Shown: piece by piece, positions 12,885-23,977 of the stretch
Layout: each line of letters begins with the position of its first letter
Position numbering within the stretch: the first letter of the stretch is position 1
Source: Narthecium ossifragum
Lineage: Eukaryota > Streptophyta > Magnoliopsida > Dioscoreales > Nartheciaceae
DNA: 64,000 bases
Direction: 5' to 3'
Assembly (NCBI GenBank): GCA_963920575.1
Contig: OY986963.1
Span: forward strand, 4,998,896-5,062,895
Position numbers and translations under genes: made by a program
Notes under the pieces: model-generated
The model's database searches: none
The model's input: only the letters and a program-made list of their open reading frames with translations
What the model was told of the DNA's origin: nothing

Positions 12885-13971
12885 TTTTTTTTTTTGACAA
12901 AGTAAGCCGAAGCTACAGCTCCCAGGCTGATCAGAGACGTCCTACTGGAGCATCCGGGCGAGACGAGCCAACTCATCTGCCCTTACATTCTGCTCCCTAG
13001 GGATATAAACAATACAAAATCTACTAAATTGACTAATAATCGACCATATCTCTAGCAAAATCGGTTGGCAACCAGCAAAGGGAGGCACCCTACCAAGGAT
13101 CATATCCACCGCTTGCTTGGAGTCTGTCTCGCACAGGACGCTGTATTCCGCTTCTTGTCTTGCCTCCGTCAGTGCAAACCAAACAGACTGCATCTTCGCT
13201 TGGATGGTGGACCCGGCGTGCGTAATGGACTTAGACTCCCACTTCTTCTCCCCTGCACAATCCCAGCAGACAACGCCTAATCCAGCCATGCCGCCATTGT
13301 CGGACATCATGGAAGCATCCGATTGAACCCGTGCCCCATCCCATTGCACTTGGCCTTCTTTATGAACTTTAAAGGGTTGCAATAAGCAGAACTCCTTAGC
13401 TTGCCAGCGAATTGCCCTCACTAAGGACCTCACGTCCTGCCCACCTTCACCAAAAACCACTTGGCACCTATTCTTCCACAGCAACCACAAGGAGTAGGCT
13501 GCCAAAGTTTTCATGAATCTTGTATTCTCATCCTTCACTGGTCGGCAGAGTAGGTTGAGGCAAGTCTCCTGGTTCATGGAGGAAGGAGTCCCTTCAGAGT
13601 CCCGAAATAGCTGCCCCCACACTTCCTTAGCGAACTCACACGAGAATAGGATGTGATGGTTGGAGTCTTCATCTTGTCCACAGTAGTGACATTGCTTGTT
13701 ATCAAGAAGACCCAGTGCCCATAGATCTGCCTTGGTGACAACCTTTCCTTGCAACCATCTCCAGAGGAAGTGTCTGACTCTCGGCCCTGCTGGGATCTTC
13801 CACAAGCCCCACCATTTCGTCGAACAGCTGTGGTGTGCTTCCTCAACTTCTTCTAGCATCCTGTAACAAGACCCAGTGGAGACCTTCCCACTCGCATCCC
13901 AAACTCAGCGTGACACGCTTTCACCCAGTTGAACAGGTGAGAGAAGGACTTGTTCCACCAAGGCAGGGTGT
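12885..13971 (-). mobile_element. 5'-truncated LINE insertion
   Basis: A minus-strand LINE 3' portion whose poly-A tail appears as the T run at 12885-12895 on the plus strand. It is flanked by near-identical 13-bp target duplications (TTGGTGATAGCAT 12872-12884; TTGGTGATAACAT 13972-13984). It carries only the end of ORF2: the zinc-finger-RVT and RNase H regions. The segment 13860-13971 still reads as LINE-like sequence (Trp-Trp-Asn-Lys-Ser-Phe) but is broken from the downstream frame. It was inserted about 0.7 kb beyond the UFD1 stop codon, in antisense orientation. Confidence 0.85.
12942..13859 (-). CDS. LINE ORF2 C-terminal remnant (zf-RVT + RNase H)
   Basis: An open frame of 305 codons in the truncated LINE. 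The N-terminal part has the zf-RVT pattern (WGLWKIPAGPRVRHFLWRW, then CHYCGQDEDSNHHILFSCEF). The C-terminal part is an RNase H-type RVT_3 domain with acidic positions in VQSDASM, AKMQSVWFALTEA, CETDSKQAVD and a final REQNVRADELARLA. Endonuclease and reverse transcriptase are missing, so it cannot retrotranspose by itself. The frame is intact, but there is no sign that it is a host gene. Confidence 0.85.
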   Translation of the reverse strand: MLEEVEEAHHSCSTKWWGLWKIPAGPRVRHFLWRWLQGKVVTKADLWALGLLDNKQCHYCGQDEDSNHHILFSCEFAKEVWGQLFRDSEGTPSSMNQETCLNLLCRPVKDENTRFMKTLAAYSLWLLWKNRCQVVFGEGGQDVRSLVRAIRWQAKEFCLLQPFKVHKEGQVQWDGARVQSDASMMSDNGGMAGLGVVCWDCAGEKKWESKSITHAGSTIQAKMQSVWFALTEARQEAEYSVLCETDSKQAVDMILGRVPPFAGCQPILLEIWSIISQFSRFCIVYIPREQNVRADELARLARMLQ

Positions 13972-13984
13972 TTGGTGATAACAT

Positions 13985-16200
13985 GTTCCTTACAGATAAG
14001 ATATTAGCCAATCGTTTAGAAGATTAATTGGGTCATCAAGATTAGATAGTCATTACTTAGATGGCTATTGAATCCTGTGATGGATTTAAGACTTTATGGA
14101 TGATTAAAGCAACAAGATTGATTGCAAATTATGAAGGAGGAGTTAAAATTATGCTGAAAGCTCTCTCATGAAAAGATCCAGCACTGCATGGTTCCTGGTG
14201 AATTAACATGGCTCGAAACAACTGATAATTTCGTAGTTGGTTGGTGTTCTCCTCTTCCACCAGTTTATGATTTGGTTGTCATTTGTGCATGAATGCCAAA
14301 AAAAAAAAAAAAAAAAAAAAACAAAGAAAGAAAGAAAGAAAAACATTGCCGCGTTCATCACGCAATCTTGCAAATCATCACTGTCTAACAGCTCTGCATG
14401 GCTCACGAAATTAAGAGTCTTTTAAATGCTTCTTTTTTTTTAAATATTTCTTTTGAATCGTTATTGTTTCAGTTCATCTCACTTACCAGCTGATTCAAAA
14501 AAAATTGTCATCCCCTGTGGTCCATGTGGTCCTCTTGCATGGTTGTATCTTCTAATTTTATACCACAATGAAAAATGATTCCATGTGGGTTGGCATGTTG
14601 CCGACCCTGATGTTGCGTTTAGGCACTAGGTAGTCTTTTAGCCATATGCGTCCTCTCATTTAGGCAGACGGGAGGGGGGAAATAGAGATTGGTGAGAGAG
14701 ATGAGATGAGATAGAAAGAGAATGGACTGAGAGATGAGGGAGAGAAAGAGGGTGGTCGATCAATGAACAGCCTAGTTGCAGGTGGATTAACGACGTCGAC
14801 GGAGTAGAGAAGACGAATCGGAGAAGAAATGATCGTGAGAGATAGGAGGGCTTCTTAGGAATAAGAGAACTAAAAATAATGGGTAAAAGATGTGTCATGT
14901 CAGGCGAAAGACTGATTAATGCTTGTGTGCCACATCAAGTCGGCAAAACGCCGACCCAACTGGCATCGGCACCGTATCATAATACAAAGCTGTCACACAG
15001 GACCCGGTTCATGTAGGCTAACTTAATGCTCAGTATTCCATAGCTAGCTTCTGATCAATCACAATGTCCTACGTTTTCCAATTTCCACTTCCATACTCAA
15101 GATTTACACTCCAAATCTCTCTGAGGACTCTCCATCAGGTTTTTTGAGACATACGTCCATTTCTTCCAACCAAAGTCCTATATATAATAAGAGGGTTGGC
15201 TAACATGCCATGTTGCAGAACCAACTCAACATTGCGATAAGTTGGCTTATAAACTGGTTATCAAAGGGGTTGTTTGGTTGGGAAGGTTGGACTGCCTCAT
15301 CAACTCCAGCCTACCACCCTCCGCATACTAATATATATATATATATATATACCCCCATATCCATAAAAGAAGTGATTTGTGATTAGAATTATATCTAAAA
15401 AAACAAACTATGCCTCCTTTTGATTCCCCTTTGCTAAACGACCTGTCACATAGTATTTCCTATGCAACAACCCTTCTCGACGTAAGTTGGATAACGGCGT
15501 GATGATCATTCAAGCCCTTCGATTAAGCAGGGAAGTTTGCACTTTGATCCCTGACCAAGGCTAAACAATGAACCCTGCATATGGAATTGGCCCACGTACA
15601 GTGGAAACTGCCAAGAAACACATCCTGATTAATCACTGAATCCCAATTTAATGTTTGATGTATTACAGCACTTAATCTGATATTATAACTTTTGTTATTT
15701 TGGATTTCATCAATTCTTGCTTGATTCGCATTACCTATATTACGACGGCTATCTAGTTTTAACCCAAATTTTGTGTTTTTCTTCAATAATTTTTAGTCAA
15801 AGCTAGCGTTTTTTTCAGTGTATATATGCATCAAATTATCAGATTCAAATTGGTTTTTTCCAGAAAACCATTTACATGGACATAGAAAATGTCCAATAGC
15901 CCCCCAGGGCCCCACCCAGTCAACTGAAGAAGGCAGGCAGGCAAACAAAGGAAACGTTGACACTTGAGAGGGAAACGCAAAGGCAATGGAACAGTTGGAT
16001 TGATTGGAGGTAAGCTCACCCAGCCTTAAGTTAAGTAGTCCCACATGGAGTCAGATAATTAGTTATTATATAACGGGAAAAAAAACCGAATAATATTCAT
16101 GGTCGTACCTACTGTTCCCCTCACGAGTCACGTGCGATCCGATCTGATTAATTATAAGTCTCATATATTAGTTTCAAGATTTAAAAAGAACAAAAAAAAC
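13985..16200. other. Intergenic region between truncated LINE and RopGAP
   Basis: No gene was recognised. It holds a 24-A run (14298-14321) followed by AAAG repeats, a purine-rich stretch (14670-14760), a TA microsatellite (about 15330-15350) and, near 15265, a GGTTGTTTGGTTGG segment that resembles one terminus of a Harbinger-type MITE without a convincing partner. Confidence 0.5.
14298..14342. repeat. Poly-A / (AAAG)n low-complexity tract
   Basis: An uninterrupted run of 24 A followed by C and several AAAG units. It may be the tail of an old retroelement, but no LINE or SINE body was recognised upstream of it. Confidence 0.8.
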
Positions 16201-16381
16201 AAAAGAGTCGGCCGGGTGGGCTCTCCCGCGCGCGCCGGGGAAACTAAATATTAGAGAGGTAAGCGACGTCTCCATCGTCTCCATCCAGGCACCTCATCCT
16301 CCTCCTTAGTCCTTCCCCACGCCCTTTATCATTCCCGCTCTGATCCAAATTCGGAGCCCTAATTCCAAGTTCTCTAAGGCC

Positions 16382-19300
16382 ATGGCTCGTCTCTGCTCCC
16401 CCAAGCCTCTTTTCTTCTCACTGGACGAGGAGGAGGAGGAGGAGGAGGAGGAGGAGGAGGAGGAGAGGAGCGAGTTCGATCCGTTCTCGTCTCCCCTCAT
16501 GGCGCCCCGATCCGAGGAGGGATCGGATCCTGGGGGGCTCCATGAGCATCAGCATCCCCAGATATCGATCCTTGATGTGATGGTGGACGCCCTGAGAAGG
16601 TCCGTGGTGATCTGTAGACAGGGCGCCAAGGAGGACGAGGATAGTAGCATCTGCTCCTCCTCGGTCGACATGTCCATCGGGTGTCCCACCGACGTGCGGC
16701 ATGTGTCTCATGTCACGTTTGATCGGTTCGATGGTTTCCTTGGGTTGCCGGTGGAGTTGGAGCCCGAAGTACCCTCGATGGCCCCTAGTGCGAGGTCCGG
16801 CCATCGAAATTCTTTGTTTCTTGATTTCTCTGTTCTGTAACTTGTGCTCTTTTAGCTGTTGTTATCTTGAAACATTAACTCTCTACCGTGCCTGTCCATG
16901 TTCCCTGATTGCTTGTGCTCAAATCTTGGATTTTTACCCTTGGCATAGGTAGCTTAGTTTTCTGGAAGAGTGGACTGAGGATAAAGAAGAATCACACCTG
17001 AACTTTAAGCATGAAGGAACTTGAAAGGTGGGTGAAAGATAAAATTCTGGACCTATTTGGGATCAATTAAAGTTAGGATTGAGCAATTAAGGTTCCAAGT
17101 GTGTGAAATTTTGTGAATGCCTAATAATGATTGCCATCTAGCTCTTGATTTGAGATTAGCTGTTGGGAAGCAGGAAACCTTCAGAAAAGTGGAGGCTTTG
17201 GGGATTGTAACTTTCAATTGGTTTGAGTATAAGGTAGGATGAAAGAGAGGTATAGTTGTTTAACAAGGTTGAAAAGCAGAGGTTTTAAGAGGAACCTCAA
17301 TTGAGATTTAATCATGGGGAAGGAGGATATGAACAAAATAGTATTAGATAGGTTGAATTTTGGTTGAAAAGCAGAGGTTTTAAGAGGAACCTCAATTGAG
17401 ATTTAATCATGGGGAAGTAGGATATGAACAAAATAGTATTAGATAGGTTGAATTTTGGTTGAAAAGCAGAGGTTTTAAGAGGAACCTCAATTGAGATTTA
17501 ATCATGGGGAAGTAGGATATGAACAAAATAGTATTAGATAGGTTGAATTTTGGTTGAAAAGCAGAGGTTTTAAGAGGAACCTCAATTGAGATTTAATCAT
17601 GGGGAAGGAGGATATGAACAAAATAGTATTAGATAGGTTGAATTTTGGTTGAAAAGCAGAGGTTTTAAGAGGAACCTCAATTGAGATTTAATCATGGGGA
17701 AGGAGGATATGAACAAAATAGTATTAGATAGGTTGAATTTTGGTTGAAAAGCAAAGATTTTAAGAGGAACCTCAATTGAGATTTAATCACGGGGAAGGAG
17801 GATATGAACAAAATAGTATTAGATAGGTTGAATTTTGGTTGAATTGACTAATAATGAGACTGCCAAAATTCAAGTGAAGCTGTATAAACTGTCACTCTCT
17901 TATATTTATCTATATTATGTTTATTTATTTATTTCTAAGCCTTGGCATATCCAGAACTTATAACTTTGTTTCATCACACGCCTTAGAGTTGCATGATGAC
18001 TCATCATCTCTCTTTTTCATCTCTTCTCTCAATTTTACAAACGCTCCTTATGCTTTAGGATCTTTTCGATGATGGAATTAAATTGTAACGATACATTGTA
18101 AATATACTGGAAGTACCAGACTTAAGGGCCTCCTCTAGTAACTTCTCCTTTTCTATCGGAAGTCTTTCAGATAATTGTTCTTGGAAAAATTCCTAGTTAG
18201 TTACTCTGAGCCATCTTTTTCCTTTTTTGCAGTGCGAATGTATTTGGGGTTTCCGCCAATTCAATGCAGTGTTCTTATGATTATAGAGGCAATAGCGTTC
18301 CAACAATATTGATCCTGATGCAGAGGAACTTGTATTTTCAAGGAGGTCTTCAGGTAAGTTCACTATTGCTGGTAATCTGAGAGATGTTGATATAAAATTC
18401 GGGCTCTAATTGCATTTGTACCCTTTCGTGTCTTCAGGCGGAAGGTATCTTTAGAGTCAATGCAGAGAACAGCCATGAGATATATGTTAGAGACCAGCTG
18501 AACAAGGGAGTTGTACCGCATGGGATTGATTCGCATTGCTTGGCAGGATTAATTAAGGTAACCTAAGATGCAGTCTTGCATGGTTCTTAAATTTAGTCTA
18601 GTCTAGGATATATTAGGCAGCAATTAATCATCTCGTATGTGAAGTACTTATCTCAGGAATTTCATACGTCAGAGCTCATTATATGCAGATTTTGCCTTCT
18701 GGCATCTTATTTCACTTGTGCATTCTATGCAGTTTGTATGGCATTTTGTGTGTTACGAAATAACCATCTTGGAATTGAAAATTGTAGCTTTGGTGGTAAT
18801 AAGTACAGGGTATAAGATTACTGGGGTACATGGTAACTTAGACATTCCAAACTTGATTAACATCCTAATTACTCAACCTCTATACACGTGTGGTTTTTGT
18901 GCACTTTTGTTTGTAGTTGCTATTATCGAGCTATTGCCGATGAGCGTTTCACTTCCTTGTTAACCCTCTTATTTGGTAATAATGACTGGAGTCTGCATGT
19001 TGCTTTCCAGAATTCAGTTCGCTCATAATCTATGAATCCTTCTAGGATATCCATTTCACGATTTTGCAGTTTTTTCTTTCTATTGTAGCTTGCCATGAGT
19101 GGTACCTTTATATATTAGTTTGCTGGGGCGCTTCTGATTGTAATGATGACGGGATTAACAATACTTTAATTCTATGCACTGTTTTGAGCTGTTAACTTTG
19201 GTTTAGTTCCGTGAGCAAGCTATATCGCACTTAGTTTTGAAGGAAAATAAAAAAGAGTTGATATATACAGATAAAAAAGCAAGAAAGACTTAAGAACACA

Positions 19301-20459
19301 AGCTAATCTCCAAGCGAATTTATGGGTATGATGAGTTATTTGTACAAGAACGAAGAATCAGCAGAAATTAAAAACAAAGAAGAGGCGAAAAGGAATAGAT
19401 CAATATGATGAAGAATCTTACAACTTCATCTTATAAGCCAGCATGCTTATGCTGCTTATTGCTGACATTTTCATACCCGCTACTTCGCATACAAACCTAA
19501 CCTAATCTTACAGTAGTTCTGGACCAATTTCTCACCCTACAATTTCTGTTCTCAGAATTCTAAATCAAAAGGTAACTGCTTCTATTTGTCTTCCTACAGG
19601 CATGGTTTAGAGAACTTCCGACTGGCGTGCTTGACTGCATATCCCCAAATCGGATGATGAACTGTAACACAGAAGAGGAGTGCATTCAACTTGTAAGACT
19701 GCTTCCTCCAACTGAAGCAGCGTTGCTTTCCTGGGCTATTGATCTGATGGCAGATGTTGTGGAGCATGAACATCAGAACAAGATGAATGCTCGGAACATC
19801 GCTATGGTTTTTGCACCCAACATGACTCAGGTTCTTGGAAAATGTGAATGTAGTTTCATTAGTCCTCCATTTACTTAATTTGTCAGAACAATCATGCCAT
19901 GTTTATCATACAGATGGCTGATCCGCTGACTGCACTGATCCATGCGGTTCAAGTAATGAACTTTCTGAGGACATTGATTATGAGGACACAGCGACAAAGA
20001 GAAGAGGATGCTGCAGAGGCCAGGGTGTTCCAATCTGGCTTTGAATTTTACAGTGGCAAAGATGAATTGCGCTCCACAATTCCACTAGAAAATCCTGCTG
20101 CGAAAGCCATCGACTACTGTGACTTTGACAGAGCTGTCTTGGGCAAGTTTTTATTCACTGCTGAACATGCAGCTGATAGTGAAGTTGAGAGTTTTCAGAG
20201 TTTTGAGAAGGACGAGGTTTGTGATGACCGGGAATCTGCTATTGAGAGAAGTACTCCCAAGATTTCGGTTTCTCTAGAGGATAAGCCTAATACTGAATAT
20301 CCAAATGGAGATGCAGAAGGCTTAGTGGATAGATCGATCTTTAGTAAAGGAGTAAGAAAGCTCTGCAGCCACCCCATCTTTCAATTGAGCTGGTCCTCTA
20401 AAAAGTCTGGTGAACTTGGTATTGTAAGTTCCAGAGATGGAAGAGAAGCCTGGGCATGA
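16382..20459 (+). CDS. ROPGAP: Rho/ROP GTPase-activating protein with CRIB domain
   Basis: Plant RopGAP that stimulates GTP hydrolysis by ROP small GTPases at the plasma membrane and cytosol. Five exons: 16382-16794, 18233-18353, 18438-18557, 19600-19830, 19914-20459; all GT-AG; 476 aa. Residues 15-28 are acidic, with 13 consecutive GAG codons. The CRIB motif begins near residue 98 (IGCPTDVRHVSHVTFDRFDG) and binds active ROP. The RhoGAP domain follows, with the arginine finger in EGIFRVN (Arg184), then KAWFRELP and ARNIAMVFAPNMTQ. The C-terminal tail is acidic, then basic. The CRIB-then-RhoGAP order and length fit the plant family. The start is the first ATG in a GC-rich 5' context and gives the complete N-terminus. 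Intron 1 contains a 570-bp minisatellite. Confidence 0.95.
17268..17837. repeat. Minisatellite: six 95-bp tandem copies in RopGAP intron 1
   Basis: The unit starts at GTTGAAAAGCAGAGG at 17268, 17363, 17458, 17553, 17648 and 17743, exactly 95 bp apart, with a truncated seventh start at 17838. Copies differ by only a few substitutions (GGAAGGAGG versus GGAAGTAGG; the last copy has AAAGATT and CACGGGG). Such uniformity implies recent expansion or ongoing homogenisation. Confidence 0.97.
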
Positions 20460-20920
20460 GGCTGTCTTGTGCAATGAGGTTCCAATGTGCCATATTCTTT
20501 CTTTTGGCAGTTGTTTTCAACTGTTTTATTTCGATTGCTAATACACCGAAGAGTAGCCCAAAACTTGTGTGCTTGGCGTTGTACATTGTATATGAGCCGA
20601 TTGAGTGTGAGACCAAGCATGGTTCAAACATGTTCCTAATTCTCTGTGAACTTTATCTGTAGTTTTCTGATGCTTGAATTTGTTCGCAGATGTAACATTT
20701 GTGATTTTCAAACGAGAAGTTCGTTGAAAAGCTACTTGTATAGTTTTGTAGACTAATATTAGTGTATGGCTTCATGCAGAAAGTAGAAAAGATGTATTCT
20801 GAGATTATATTAAGCTTGAAGATCTATATATTTAGTTGGTCGAGCCATGAAATAAAATTGATGAGATTAAGAGCAAAGGCTCAGTGTTACACTCACTTAC
20901 TATTTCCCACTAAATCTGTG
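20460..20920 (+). other. ROPGAP: RopGAP 3' UTR and downstream flank
   Basis: AT-rich sequence after the stop codon, without further coding potential. AATAAA-like motifs occur near 20850, but the cleavage site cannot be chosen by eye. Confidence 0.4.
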
Positions 20921-20929
20921 ATGCAGGAC

Positions 20930-21720
20930 CAAATTCAGATCCAAACCTGACTGAGTCCGATCCGGAGCGATTTTCTAGGCGATTTGGTCGCGTTCGAACT
21001 CCATCCGTCCGACTCAAATCTCCATACGACCGTGACCGTCGGATGGGCATAATTTTTGATCCTGATGTCCGATCGGGGCGTGCGACCAGCCGTTTCGACG
21101 GCCTCGACAAGCCCGACGAGATTCATTGGAGATCTCTCCATGATCTTGACCTCTAAATCTCCAGATTCCTTTTCCTTATGGGTTAAAATTCCATTTTTGT
21201 GTAAAACTTTCCTTTTTAGGCAGGTTATCGGTCTTTCTATTTTTAGCAAGTTTCCTATTTCTAGTTGGATTTCTTCTCCTTAATTCCGGGTTTAATTATT
21301 AGGGTTGAGTCAAGTCATGTGTGAGTTGGTCTCTCCTTAACATATAAAATGAGGTTTTAGGGTTTGTTATGGACATCTTTTGATTAGTGAAATTCGAGTT
21401 GCTTTCTCCTCTTTGAGAAATATGGTTGTCTCTCTCATAAAGAGGTCGATTGTCTCTCCCGACGAGAGGTTTCACGTTTATCCTGCGCCAATTTATTACA
21501 TAACTGACTAGGAGCCTAGGAGAGTTTTATGCCCTTTTGGGTCACTTAGCTGCGGAATTGGGGAAAATAAACATGGCGAAACGGAACTTAACTTATCATA
21601 TACATTACAATAATTGTGCTTTCGCCAGTACACCATCTCGTCATCTTCAACTACGTGAAATTGGTGACGTGTGAACTAAGACGTGCATTGTAAATGTATA
21701 TATTTGAGAAAGTTACTGTA
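20930..21720 (+). mobile_element. Probable LTR-retrotransposon remnant
   Basis: GC-rich sequence turns to pyrimidine-rich sequence with a TATA-like CATATAAAATG near 21340, then a string of CTCTTTGAGAAAT and GTCTCTC segments, as seen in many plant LTRs. No clear TG/CA ends or target duplication were found, and the identity rests on general style only. Confidence 0.3.
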
Positions 21721-21726
21721 AAGTTG

Positions 21727-22103
21727 TGTTGAGGTGTGGAGCCTGATCTTCTCCTGGTCTTGGATTATGATACGGACCCCAAACATGACACACTACGCAG
21801 AGCTGATGGGGTCCGGGGCAGCGCCCCGGCGGGGATCGACCTGTGTGCCGACACCCTAGGATTTGAGATCCGTTTGATAGGGGTAGTTTATGTAATTTTA
21901 CCTACACCCTATGTGCCGAAACCCTAGGATATGAGCGTTTTATATGGGCGGCCGTCATTGTATCTTGTAATGGCTTCTTTTGCCTTTGATAGTGAAACTC
22001 CAGCAACTCCGTGGACGTAGCCCTGTTCTAGGGTGAACCATGTAAATCTCTGTGTCTTTGTTTTCCCTATTTCTTTGATTCTCGTTCCTAGAAAATCCTA
22101 ACA
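21727..22103 (+). mobile_element. Solo LTR (377 bp) with 5-bp target duplication
   Basis: It begins TGTTGAGG and ends TCCTAACA, so it has TGTT/AACA inverted ends. It is flanked by AGTTG on both sides (21722-21726 and 22104-22108). No internal retroelement sequence is present, so it is a solo LTR left by recombination. Its 3' part (GTGGACGTAGCCC, TTCTAGGGTGAACCA) is typical of plant copia LTRs. The neighbouring LINE inserted at its right edge. Confidence 0.85.
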
Positions 22104-22112
22104 AGTTGGACC

Positions 22113-23977
22113 ATGGTTAGAGGTGTGAAGAGAGGTGGGGCAATGGAAGTAGAGAGTGATGGTGCGACAGGGGGTGAGACAGGGGGCTCAGCAGGGCATG
22201 ATACCGGAGGTGCTCCGGTGCTCTCCTGGGCAAGGATGATATCAAGGAAGACGACTGATGATCGCCTAGTGGGTGAGGACGAGATCCAAAGTCTGGGGCC
22301 GCTGCTGCAACAGCGCGCCGTTATCCCGCCAGAGGTGTTAGCAGCATGTCAAAAGAAATGGGAACACTCGCTGTTTGGGAGATTCTGCGGGGGCCGAGTT
22401 GGCCTTGACTTCCTGAGGAGGCGTCTGGCGTATGTCTGGAAGACGAGCGAGCCTTTTCTTGTAATGGACAGATCTCATGGGGTGTTTGTCTTCAAGTTTG
22501 CAAGTGAAGAGGACCTTCTCAAGATCCTGACGGGTGGGCCGTGGACTATTGATGGGAAAACATTGTCACTAATCCGATGGCGGCCTTGCTTTCGTCCTAC
22601 AGCAGCGGATTTTATCAAAATCCCAGTATGGGTTCGATTGCCGGAACTCCCCAGTGATCTAGGCGAGAGGAGGTCCCTTCTGATCATTGCTGCTACTATT
22701 GGACGTCCTCTTGCAATAGATGCTTCAACGAAATTCTCAGATCGTGGTCGTTATGCCCGTATCTATGTAGAGGTGGACATTAATGTTCCAGTTCGGAAGG
22801 ACACGGTGATCACGTTTGTCAACTCTTTGGGAGAAGAGATCTCATTTGTGCAGCCTATCATTTATGAAAATGTGATTCTTTGTGAGGCTTGTGGTGTTGT
22901 TGGACACATGAAGGATAGATGTGGTTGTCTGCAGAAGGAAGCTGCTAAGGAAGGTGTGAGGGAGACGAATGCAGTCCATGGTATGGACGGAGACTGTGGG
23001 TCCCCTGTCTCAGGGATGGTGGGAGACCAGACGTTGCCAGAGACTCCTCACCCAGCACCAGGAGGCAATCCTGCGGGGGAATGGCGTACAGTGCAGTCCA
23101 GGAGGTGGAGGGACCGGAGCCGGAAGCAGGCACCTGGACGGCCGGAGCTGCCAGCGAGGGGCGTGGCGGTTTTGGTAGTATGATTTGGCAACCGAAATTT
23201 TGGGCGCAATCTACGCGCGGGGATGGTGCAGGCGAGGATGCAGAAGATCTGGCAGTTATCCAAGATAAGGCTCTTATAGCTGGCGGATCACAGCAGATGC
23301 TGGAGGTATCCAAGGTTGGTAACCAGCCTGTTTCCAAAAGCGGGGAGAGTTCAAAAACTGGCGGGGATTCCAGTGCGGCAGTGGGCTTCGTGTTTGGATC
23401 GTCCACACCAAAAGCGAAGAGCGCTAGAGCTGGTAAGCACGTTGGGGTTGGGCGCGACCAAAGGACCCAAAAACAAGGTCAGGCTAAGCAGGTTCTGGAA
23501 TCGGCTAACAGGTTCAGCATCCTACTCCTAGAAGAGAAGGTCCTGCACATTCCGGATAAGGAGCTAGCGGGGCTCTCGAAGCATCAAGTGGCGTGGTACG
23601 CTCGCGAGCAGAGGAATCCTCGTAGGCCGGGACCTCTTGTGGTTCCGAAGGGATACGAGGGACCAGGGGGGAAAGCAAAGGCTGCAGACAACAGTCAGCT
23701 GGATGAAATGAAGCTTCTGGAGTATCATACGGCGTGTGTGGAGAAACTCCATGAGGCACTGCACAGTGTGAACCCAAAGAGCTGGCCGCTGAGGGCTAAC
23801 CAGGAGGAGGCTGAGGGTGCGCCAGGCTTTCCTATGATCCAGCAGAGTTCACAGCCATTGGACGAGATGATGTCCGCTGAGGGCGGCATTGAGACTATGG
23901 GTCGTCCCAAGCGAACGAGACATGGCACCCCGGTGAGGGGTAATTCCTCTCAACTGTCTTTATGTCCCGCTTCTTAG
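22113..23977 (+). pseudogene. LINE ORF1 (DUF4283, zinc knuckle), frameshifted
   Basis: The RNA-binding first ORF of the LINE. One frame runs 22113-23183 and continues in another frame to the stop at 23975-23977, so there is one shift between about 23090 and 23180. The DUF4283 core lies around residues 95-250 (FLRRRLAYVWKTSEPFLVMD, GGPWTIDGKTLSLIRW). A CCHC knuckle (CEACGVVGHMKDRC) is near residue 265. The first ATG (22113) lies inside the target duplication and so is host sequence; the element's own first in-frame ATG is 22143. Confidence 0.85.

Noticed and set aside
15265..15460. Possible Harbinger-type MITE starting GGGGTTGTTTGGTTGG
   Set aside because: A weakly similar inward right end (GGTCGTTTAGC) exists near 15445, but no convincing target duplication.
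17268..17837. Regular repeats as a possible CRISPR array
   Set aside because: Contiguous 95-bp units without spacers, in an intron of a plant gene.
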